The notes under the pieces are model-generated. The model did no database searches and was not told where the DNA came from. It saw nothing but the letters and a program-made list of their open reading frames with translations. The position numbers and the translations under genes are program-made. This document shows positions 55,540 through 64,000 of a stretch of 64,000 nt of DNA, piece after piece; position 1 is the first letter of the stretch, and every line of letters starts with the position of its first letter. The stretch is from Clusia tigrina (Eukaryota; Arthropoda; Insecta; Diptera; Clusiidae), in NCBI GenBank assembly GCA_920105625.2, contig OV050030.1, positions 137,133,918 through 137,197,917 on the forward strand, written 5' to 3'.

Positions 55540-55775
55540 AAATAAGTTTCAGAAGGAGAATACTTGAAACATTTTGGCAGATCTTATAGCTATTTCGGAT
55601 ACGCCCCTTGTCCTCATCAGAGATCTTCAATAAAATGCAATTTTTTCCCAAGCATTTATTATGTCTCAGAAATCAACAGCACACTAACTATGAACCCTCC
55701 CAGGAATCGAACCTGGGCCTTCAGCTGCTGAAATCTGTCTATCCAGACAACTACGCTAACTGTAGGTAGTGAACT
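55540..55775 (-). mobile_element. tRNA-derived SINE or tRNA pseudogene, minus strand
   Basis: The minus strand contains a B box, GGTTCGATTCC (55703-55713), inside a clean T-arm (CCCAGG...CCTGGG) and an A-box-like TAGCGTAGTTGTCTGG (55743-55758) at tRNA-like spacing. The anticodon arm is not regular and the acceptor ends do not pair, so it is not a normal tRNA gene. The sequence beyond the T-arm (down to about 55540) would be the SINE body. The right-hand limits are uncertain. Confidence 0.55.
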
Positions 55776-56940
55776 GACTGATCAAATTCTGTCCATGTCC
55801 ATGTACTGTCTCATTCCACCAACCTCTAAACTACAGTACCTCATTATTATATATATTAAATAATAATAATATTAATTGTAATTAAAATTTAACTAAAGCG
55901 AAAAGTAAATAAAAAATAAAAAAATTAAAAGAAAAGATAAAAATAAAAAACCAACCTAATATGTAAATATTTTTGAGAATTTTAGCATTGGCTCATATTC
56001 TAATTATTTAGATTTAATTCTATGTTTAAGATATATTTTAGATTTAAATCCAAGATACAATAAAATGCATAGTTGCAATGAAATAAAATGGGTTAAAAAA
56101 AACACAATGTTCTATAATAGCGTCATACACATGCCTATGTCAAATTACATAAATAACAATTAGTGAAGAGATCCAATATTAAAAAAAAGCAATGTGAGCA
56201 CTTTCTCAACGCAACTCAAGATCCTTACAAAATAAAAAACGGTTCAGCCAAGAAAAAACTGATGACACTGCACCAAATTAAACTACCTGACAACCACCAT
56301 GAGGTCAGTTTCACTGCACTGTTCCTTGTCCATGATACTTTTGATAATTGGAATCATATGGATATCCAATGTTTTATCTACACCCCACAAATCTACCTAC
56401 CAAAAACATCACGGCAGAAAGTACAAGTACCGACAACGCAACTTTCTTTCTTGAGGTCAGGAATAACATGGAGGAATTAACTGGCATTTTGTGTAATAAT
56501 TCGCAATCTGAAATAATCAAATCATAGCCCGAGCATCTGTAAAGACTTTCGACCAGTCCCAACTTAAATAACGTACAAAAATCGAGAAATTGTTTATCAC
56601 TGATAACAGTTGTTATATCACAATTATTATATTTCAGTACTACCTGTAGTACTGAGCAGCACAATCTTAGATAGAAAATTTGTTTGTTACGAATTGATTC
56701 CATATTAGATTTAATTTTGTTTTATTTTGGATGTATGTATGTGCAGGATTTTCTGATATACTCACGGAATTAAGCCGAGAGCAACCGATTTATCATTCGG
56801 ATTGCTTAGAATGTTATTTTTGTTGCAGGAACGTTGGATTGCGTGCGCTGGGCTAGAGCAATCCGCTGAGTGGCTAAGTTCGCTGCATTGTTGCTATTTA
56901 TTTATGCATTCGCGAGAGATTGATTGCAATTATCTATATT
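55776..56940. other. AT-rich stretch without recognised genes
   Basis: A 105-codon frame (56163-56480) and a 109-codon minus frame (56374-56703) show no known motif. An A-rich run lies at 55890-55960. Confidence 0.4.
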
Positions 56941-56945
56941 GTTTG

Positions 56946-56948
<3 letters not shown>

Positions 56949-57030
<82 letters not shown>
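56949..57030. repeat. (TA)n microsatellite
   Basis: Uninterrupted TA run of about 80 bp. Confidence 0.95.
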
Positions 57031-57035
<5 letters not shown>

Positions 57036-58030
57036 TGGAGTATTTGTATTATTGTTGTTATTATTAATTGGCACGGTATTTGATATGTATATTGATGAGC
57101 GCAGTACACTCATTTTACACAACTCTCGACTGCGGTTTCCTGATTTACTTTACGATTAACACTAAAGATAATAAAATGGATTCAACCCAACATGCAAGTG
57201 CAAACTGTATACTGTTTTAACTAATCACCAATTTTGGTTTTTCCTTTCACTCAAAAATGATTTAGGCACGGGAAAATAAGCACGTCTATTCACGGGGAGT
57301 GTCACGCGAGCGCTCGTTTGAGAGCCAAGATTAGGCTCTTGCAAGGGCATTTTTGCTTTATTATTTTAGCACTCGCCAAGAGCTGTTTTTCCTTTAACAA
57401 GAGCCCCTGCACTGTGACGACCTGGTGTGGCGTGTTCGTATTGCGGAGTCCCGAGTTGTGTGTGATTTCTCAGGCACTTGAGAAGAGATTTTTTTACGAG
57501 CTGATCAAGTACAATATTCGCATATCAGATATCAAAATATGAACTTGCTATTAACCCATCGTCAACAAAAGTTTTGTTGAAAAATCAATATGTCAGAAGA
57601 CATTATTTTTATCGCTTCATCAAGATCTGCTAAAAGAACAAATGCGATTGAAACACCCCATCAGCTAAAAGGTATCAGAAAGGGTTACAGGAGCTATCTT
57701 AAATTCAGCACATTCCTAATGACATTATTGTGACCTGTAACTGTAACTAAGAAATTCATTCATTAACGGAAAGAAAACCATTGAAATAAGCTTGCATGAA
57801 ATCGAAACCGAAATCTCTCTATATATGTGTATTGCAAACTCGAAAATCCGTCATTCGTTACCTCCACCATCAGCAAAAGGAAGGAAGGTTATTTATAAAT
57901 TTGTGTACTTCAATAAAATAGGTTACAAGAAAATAAGATTTTAGTAAAATTGGTACAGACTTGAAAATTTCATTATATACTAACCGCTCTTACAGATACG
58001 AACTGCGCACTGAGATTATGGCGACATTTC
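57031..58030. other. Stretch without recognised genes
   Basis: A 74-codon frame (57318-57542) is unrecognised. No repeat is evident. Confidence 0.4.
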
Positions 58031-59541
58031 TCAAATCAACTTACGGATGACGATTCTTCCAATTCACCGAAGAGGAATGCAGATGGAATCGACGAGGACA
58101 GCAAGGAAGTCCCACTACCTAGCCATGACAAAGTTCGAGTTGCTATTCAGCGACTCAAAAACAACTAGTCAGCGGGTGCCTGCTTGCCATCCGAACTGTT
58201 TAAAGCCGGGGGCGATGAATTGAAGAGGTGTATGCATCAACTCATCAGCAAAATATGGCTAGAGGAAGGCATGCCCGACGATTGGCATCTCAGTGTGCTT
58301 TGTCCTGTATTGAAGAAAGGTGACCCAACAATCTGAAAGATTGAAGCCGCATACAAAAACACTGATTGGACCTATGCGGCTTTCGACCTGGTAAATCCAC
58401 CATAAACCAGATGTTCACACTAGGCCAAATCCTGGAAAAGATACCCATCATCTCTTTGTTGATTATAAAGCTGCGTTCGATAGCCCGATGCGGAATTGCC
58501 TATACACAACAATGTCTGAGTTCGGTATACCTGCAAAGTTGATAAGAATCTGCTGGTTGTCGTTGAGCACAACGAGCAGCTCCGTCAAGGTAGGAAATGA
58601 CTTTTCCGAAACCTTTAATACTGAACGAGGTTCAGACAAAGCGACCCGATCTCTTGCGATCTCTTCAACTTCATCAAGGAGGGCATCCTACGAAAAGCCA
58701 GTGTGCATCGCAATGGCACCATATTCTACAAAGGTGTCCAGCTCCTTGTGTACGCTGATAATATCGGGCGAACCAAGAGAGATGTTACTGCTGCTTTCAA
58801 TGCTATTGAAAAGTAATCAGCCAAAGTGGGTTTGCCGATAAACGAGGGCAAAACGAAGTATATGGTGTCTGTAAACAGGAGAACGCGGCGTCTAGGCCTT
58901 CCACGTTTCAGCGGGCAACTACAACTTTGAAGTAGTTAAGGAATTTAAATACCTTGGCACCGTTGTTAACACCAATAATGAAGTTAGCCTGGAGATAAAG
59001 AGAAGAATCACAATTGCTAATAGGTGCTACTATGGGCTCAGTAAGCAATTGGGTTGCAGAGCCCTCTCCCGATCGACGAAGCTGACAGCCTTCAAGACGC
59101 TCATTCTACCTTTTTTTTATTGCGTTGAGCCATGGATGGAATCGCAAACAGACAGAGCCGCTCGAGGTGTTCGGGAGCAAAGTTCTTCACAAAATCTTTG
59201 GTCCTGTTCGAGTTGGCGACGACTATCGCATTCGAATGAACTGCGGCTGTATAACCTCTACGCCGACATTGACGTAGTTCAGCGTTTAAACATTCAGCGA
59301 CTACGCTGGCTGCGTCAGGTCCATCGTATGGATGAAGAAGCTCCGGTGAAAAAGGTATTTGAAGCGAAAGCCGAAGGGCGACGACGAAGATAGATACCAG
59401 GCACCGGGTGGATAGACCAAGCTGAGGAAGCACTAACTACGCTTGGTGTGACTAATTCGAGAAGGCGCGAGCGAAGCAGAGGCGCCTGGCAAGAGGTGCT
59501 CAAATGGGCCGTAACCCGACCACGGGTTGTAATGGCCACAT
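58031..59541 (+). pseudogene. Non-LTR RT relic, RTE-like
   Basis: The RT region starts with KNN*SAGACLPSELFKAGGDELKRCMHQLI and PDDWHLSVLCPVLKKGD. After a deletion it continues with DYKAAFDSP, VQLLVYADNIG (catalytic YADD changed to YADN), INEGKTKYM, KRRITIANRCYYGLSKQL and QRLNIQRLRWLRQVHRMDEEAPVKKVFEA, then a basic tail to about 59541. The set of motifs matches a widespread insect non-LTR group near RTE/BovB; the clade is an inference. Many stops and shifts, so dead. Confidence 0.7.
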
Positions 59542-60843
59542 AAGAAGCTTTTTTTGAAAACTGCATGTAAAATCGACTATCAAAAAATGTATTTGAGGAA
59601 AATTTCATAATTTTGGACAGAAGAGTCAAAAAATCATTTAAAAAAAATGAAATACCTCTTTTAATAAGTAAATTTATATATTTTCCAAATATTTGGGTTT
59701 TTATATATATTTACACACATTTACATTTTTGTAAATGCTTATAAATATTAAAATTAAAGTTAAATATTCTAAATTCAACCAGATTTATCTTCATTGGAAA
59801 ATTACAGTCCACCATTATGTATATTATATGGCACTGTGGTATGAGTGGAGCAAAAGTTGGAAAATTCCGTGGTATTTGGCGAACTCAAAGTAATTTGGGT
59901 TGGGATTTAAAGTTTATAATTCAAAGTTTACTTAAATATTCGGGCAGTTAGCATTTGTTTGTTAAACACCCATGAGCTTGCTGTTATGAGAGGCGTTTGT
60001 TTCTGTTTCCACAAGAGATAGTGAAAACATGTGAATTAGCGGTTATTTGAGGCCTTTCTTTACATCTCAGAAAGATCTGGTGAAATCTTGACATCTTGAT
60101 TTTTGGGTAGCATATTTGGATGTCTAAGGGGTCTAGTTGGTCGAGGATATTAGGGTAAAAATCGTGCATTGATGACATTAAGAAACCGTTGGTGCGAATG
60201 GTAGTCTTGACAGTATTGTTGTCACTGTTGTTGTAATGCTAGTGCCGTTGTTTTTTATTATATCCATTCATGATGGTTGGTCGGCTAGAAGAAAAAATAA
60301 ATAAAATATATGTACAATTTGTATTCTCACCTTACTTCAGGACCGATAAGGGATCTATGTTCCCCCACCACAAAAAATGATTTTTTAATTTTAAGATCTG
60401 TGTGTCAAAGTTAACTGTACCAGGCTCCTTCACCAACTTCAATACCCGGTGCCTTTAGAAGTGCGGTTGGAGCTGGTGGGTGTATACCGCTGACAAGTGG
60501 CATTCAAAATGAATGAATGGAGGCTCCTAGTATTTATGGGTAGGGGTCTCCTGGAACCAAGATCAATAATATTTGAATTGTCCTGCTTGGCCTATCGTTT
60601 CATACATGCACGCCTTTTCGATGCTGTTCGGTGTTGCGTGGTTCGTTGGTATTTGCTCGAACTGTCTTTTTGGCGCTCGTCCACACCGACCTCTAGGATT
60701 TGTGATTCCTGGACTCGTGTCTATTATGCCTGAACATTTTGACGCTGATTACATGCGTCTCTTATTTTCTGCTGTACCATTTTCATTATTTTTTTATTGT
60801 TTTATTTGTTTATTTGGGTACATACTATTTGCGAGTTTCCACC
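59542..60843. other. Stretch without recognised genes
   Basis: AT-rich up to 60300. A 120-codon frame at 60573-60935 is hydrophobic with several possible membrane segments (LFGVAWFVGICSNCLFG, LLFSAVPFSLFFYCFICLFGYILF), but it runs into the solo LTR and resembles no family that I know. Confidence 0.35.
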
Positions 60844-62068
60844 AAGGAGGACCAAAATCTTCAGTGGAAATTTTTACCCACACTACAGGTGACAGAGACC
60901 CTACTCAACTATACACACAAACACGTCAAGAATAATAAAAACCATAACAGTCGCATCAAAGAAACGTCCACAATATAAATCGAAGCAACAAAGAAAGCTG
61001 CGTCGGAAACTTAACGAAAAATTGCTTACAATGTAACCAATCAGCACAGCAGTGGCGGGGGCACAGGCTAACCAGCAGCATATTAGACCAGTTGTAATAA
61101 TTAACACAGAACTATGATTACAACAAAATAACCACACGCACAGCCAACGATTTTACCAACCAGCGCCACGCATGCCAAAAGAGGAAAACACAGCGACTAA
61201 TATTACAACAAATACACGCACGGCAAAAAAGGTGAGCGCACGAACTCAAGCAGAGGAATTTGCCGAGTACGCTCGCTCTGTAAATTTAACACCAACAACG
61301 CGCAGAGATGAGAACAAAGCACAAGAGGGATAACGACAGAACGACCACCACGTCAACTGCCAACAAGTACATAGCAGAAGGAGGAAAAGAGAATAAATAT
61401 TCTAGCGCAAATTTAAATTGAAATATTTAAATTTAACAACAATAACACTACAGGAACCAAGTACGATTTCAGACAGTCTATCTTGCAGCCAACAATACTG
61501 CAGGCCAACCAGAAACCGCTGGAGTGTGATAGCTGACCATGAGTAGTTGCAGGTGGCCCAAGGGCAAAATGCCACAACAACAACAAGCATGACCACAACA
61601 ACAAGTACCATGACCACAACAACAAGAAGCATGACCACAACAACAACAAGCGTGGCGATTAACAGAAAACGAGGCCGGCCAACGGAAGTGAAGTCACACA
61701 ACGGTGGCCCGCCAACAACAAAATACACCAGCCGCTGTGACCAATTGGGCTATATAAACCATGTAGCCCAAGCAGCAGGGCTCTTCTTGAAGGAACCAGG
61801 ACATAGCAACTCAGTAAGAACATCAGGTTTTCAATCGTTTTCTTACTGGGGTACCAGTGCCGCTGAAACACATACTTACCGAGACATAGAGACCGGGAAC
61901 AGGTACATACGGAATATAATCTTATTTTCGTAGCAATAGAATTAAGGAAGTAGATTTGTAAGGACTAACAACAGTCCACAATTAGTATCTTGAATTTAAA
62001 TAAAACACGTTAAAACTAATATAACTCGTCCGAGTTTACCCCAGCTATAGAAAAGACTCGTTATATCA
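60844..62068 (+). repeat. Solo LTR of the element B family, diverged
   Basis: It aligns with the 3' LTR of B from CCAAAATCTTCAGTGGAAA through CACTACAGGTGACAGAG, the TATATAAACC box and GTTTACCCCAGCTATAGAAAAGACTCGTTATA. Divergence is clearly higher than between the two LTRs of B. It has a CAACAACAA/ATGACCACAACAA simple repeat at 61567-61650 and a single stem-loop at 61810-61850. No internal element sequence adjoins it in the same orientation. Confidence 0.8.
61810..61850 (+). repeat. Single LTR stem-loop with the conserved loop
   Basis: CTCAGTAAGAA (61810-61820) pairs with TTCTTACTGGG (61840-61850), one G-T pair. The loop CATCAGGTTTTCAATCGTT is like those at 53050-53304. It lies about 59 bp after the TATA box. 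Confidence 0.7.
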
Positions 62069-62169
62069 CCAACAGAAAATTGTGTATATTCCGTAAACTA
62101 TTTAGAGTATCTGGATTGGCAACAACGTTTCACCTTCCAAATTTTTAAATAAACAAATTTTGTCTTCAT

Positions 62170-62560
62170 TTTCTCTTTCGCGGCCACGGTTCCAGCAAGA
62201 TGCGGTCCCTAGTTCGCTAGGCACAAACAAATTGCTAAGGAGTGTAATCTCAATTTGTTGTGAAACTTGGGATGTGACGATAAAGTCCTCGGATCACAAG
62301 TAGGTAGTCTGAAAACTTGGTTTGCTCGGCGACGGCTTTCGTTTTCACACTCTCTCACTTGAGTCACTTCAGCAATACATGGTCTGTGATGACTTTGAGC
62401 CGATAGCCATCCCACACAACAGCCAAACATTGGTTTTCACTTGGAGTGTAGATCAACTCTGCTCCATTGAGGTATCTGCTGGCATAAGCAAATATACGTT
62501 CAACTTCTTCGATATCATATGTGATCCCTACATCCAGCCCATAGTCAGCAGCGTTGGTCT
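62170..62560 (-). pseudogene. Ty3/gypsy RNase H fragment, minus strand
   Basis: On the minus strand the reading is TDAADYGLDVGITYDIEEVE with AYASRYLNGAELIYTPSENQ and DGYRLKVITDHVLLK, then stops, and GLYRHIPSF from the start of integrase. It resembles the RNase H of element B (TDASDYGLGAVL, AYASRHLNGAEQ) but lies in the opposite orientation. It is a short broken fragment. Confidence 0.65.
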
Positions 62561-62855
62561 GTAGTGAGAAATTTTGAGTTGAGACTGGACATTCGAGGAC
62601 TGCAGCTTCAGTTAACTAACGATTAAACAGTGGAAAAGGGCATGGTGAACATCGAACCATTTGAAATGTCTAACCTTAACTTGGAAACAAAATAGCGATT
62701 AGCACGATGTGACGAAAATACGAAATAACTCTTAACTAAGTTTTCTTATGATTTTCATTTCGGAATGGGGGCAATCTTCTCACTCTCTATGTGTCAAACG
62801 TAATTTTTGTTCTTTTTATAATAACGCACCCTTTTTATTATTATTATTCATATAA
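62561..62855. other. Unrecognised sequence
   Basis: No gene or repeat supported. Confidence 0.35.
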
Positions 62856-62858
62856 ATA

Positions 62859-62894
62859 TACCCTTTACCTTTAAAAAAGGTAAAAAGGGTATAC
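62859..62894. repeat. Inverted repeat
   Basis: ATACCCTTTACCTTT is followed almost directly by AAAGGTAAAAAGGGTAT, giving a near-perfect hairpin with two extra A bases. It sits just before a mariner scrap and may be a collapsed transposon end. Confidence 0.6.
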
Positions 62895-62909
62895 TAAGTT
62901 TGTGCGGGT

Positions 62910-63005
62910 GAGAGATTTTCAACTACAAGGGGAGCTTTTGCATCATGATAATGCCCCTGCTCACACTGTGATTTTTCAAAATGCTTCGGGGATAGCAAAA
63001 ATCGT
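62910..63005 (+). pseudogene. Mariner-like transposase scrap
   Basis: The reading GELLHHDNAPAHTVIFQNA contains the HDNAPAHT box around the second catalytic Asp of mariner transposases. Nothing else of the gene is recognisable. Confidence 0.5.
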
Positions 63006-63027
63006 TATCACAAGTGTATAATGTCTG

Positions 63028-63967
63028 ATGGGGAGTACTTTGAAGGAGACAGATTCACGGTCGTCAACTCCTAGCGCTCAATCAAAACGAGTAACTTCAC
63101 ACTTAGAACAACCATCCGCCTCAGCAGTGGCCGCTACAGCAAATAATACATTATCTGCAGCAACTTCAGTTTTAACGCATCATAGTCAATGTGTGATGGC
63201 GAATCCAACAATTGATTCAGATTTTCCGGCCTTATTATCCACCGCGTTAGTGGATTTCGTAAACGCAAGTACTAGAGAAGCTGCTCGTGTAAATGGTCTC
63301 ATTGATCCAGGATCGGAACAGATTGTTCAACTTTTGCATCTGAAATGCAGATTCACCTGCAGAAAGTTGTGGCGTAGGCACAACTGCAAGCAATGAAGCT
63401 AAAGGCATAGTGAGCTGCATTTTACACTCTGTGGGTAAAATGCAGCTCACTCAGCAAGAATTTTTGTTTGCAATCAAGACAGCTTATGTAGTGAAACCGT
63501 AGATTGAAGGATTATCTAGTCGATCTGTTATTCTGAAAAAGAAAGCCAATATTTACGACTTGGCATCAATTTTAATATCTGAAATTAAAGTAGGGCCACC
63601 AGAATAACCCATTGCACAAAATGCCAATTTCGGTTTGGTACTTTTCGGAAATACTGGGTCAAACAGATCCTCAGCACTTAACATACATTGTAATCATTAC
63701 ATTGTGAAAAACTCTGAGAACCTCGTACGACAATTCTTAGATTCCGAAAACATCAACGAGGATCGATTATTGACAGCAATGGTGAGAAAACTTCTTAAAA
63801 CAACTCATGTTGGCCAATCAAATGGGAAATATGTGGTTCGTCTCCCTTTGCGCTTGATATATGATTGTAATCAAACCTTTGGCAGATCAAAACAAATGGC
63901 TTTGAATCGTTTTCATCACTTAGAGTGTCTTTTATGGCAAAACTTTGATTTCGGAAACAATATATAG
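63028..63967 (+). pseudogene. BEL/Pao pol fragment (protease to start of RT)
   Basis: An open piece at 63028-63396 holds FPALLSTALVDFVNASTREA and GLIDPGSEQIVQLL, which resembles the BEL/Pao protease region (DSGSQ changed to DPGSE). After frameshifts come KVGPPE*PIAQNANFGLVLFG and, at 63635-63967, LVRQFLDSENI, TTHVGQSNGKYVVRLPLR and FGRSKQMALNRFHHLE, the linker and N-terminal RT part of BEL/Pao. It ends at a stop at 63965-63967 near the window edge. At least two shifts and one stop make it non-functional. Confidence 0.72.
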
Positions 63968-64000
63968 AATAAATACAAGTCTACTTTAATCAAAACCAAA

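Noticed and set aside
55685..55760. Functional tRNA gene on the minus strand
   Set aside because: Anticodon arm and acceptor stem do not form properly; better explained as SINE or pseudogene.
61547..61933. Thr-rich 128-codon protein
   Set aside because: It is a translation of the CAACAA/ATGACCACAACAA simple repeat within the solo LTR.

Overview
The window looks like nuclear DNA of a higher dipteran fly. It is AT-rich, has long (TA)n tracts and consists almost entirely of transposable elements typical of insects: Ty3/gypsy, BEL/Pao, Jockey- and RTE-like non-LTR elements, a possible PIF/Harbinger relic, mariner and a tRNA-derived SINE. I recognise no ordinary host gene. The species cannot be named from the sequence; a tephritid-like fly is only a guess.

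Positions 1-44442 hold a tandem array with a period of about 8.25 kb. Four units follow each other (513-8766, 8767-17054, 17055-25304, 25305-44442), preceded by the tail of an earlier unit. Each unit contains, in order: a broken pol fragment of a Ty3/gypsy element (called A2 here), its long 3' noncoding region and 3' LTR; an unrecognised stretch; a non-LTR reverse transcriptase relic without its catalytic FADD box; a possible Harbinger relic; a (TA)n tract; and a short unknown segment that leads into the next unit. The fourth unit is split by a young, apparently intact Ty3/gypsy element A (31240-41893; 473-bp LTRs with three differences by eye; CTGG target duplication). A has open gag and pol frames joined by a canonical -1 slippery heptamer.

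From 44443 to the end the sequence is a layered TE graveyard. The main object is a decayed Ty3/gypsy element B (45987-53546, CCTT target duplication, 1385-bp 3' LTR). Downstream of its integrase, where an env gene would sit in some relatives, B carries a C48 (Ulp1/SENP-type) cysteine protease domain most like the SENP6/SENP7 branch. The same element has four tandem stem-loops with a conserved loop in the part of the LTR that should be present at both ends of its RNA. A probable solo LTR of the same family at 60.8-62.1 kb has one such stem-loop. Around B lie a minus-strand Jockey relic, a plus-strand ORF1 and endonuclease relic, a SINE on the minus strand, an RTE-like RT relic, a minus-strand gypsy RNase H fragment, a mariner scrap and a BEL/Pao pol fragment at the right edge.

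The genes form no host pathway. The functional unit is element A: Gag packages the RNA, and the frameshift yields a Gag-Pol with protease, RT, RNase H and integrase. All other coding sequences are broken. The two most notable signals are the deubiquitinase/deSUMOylase-like domain captured by retroelement B and the LTR hairpin array of the same family.
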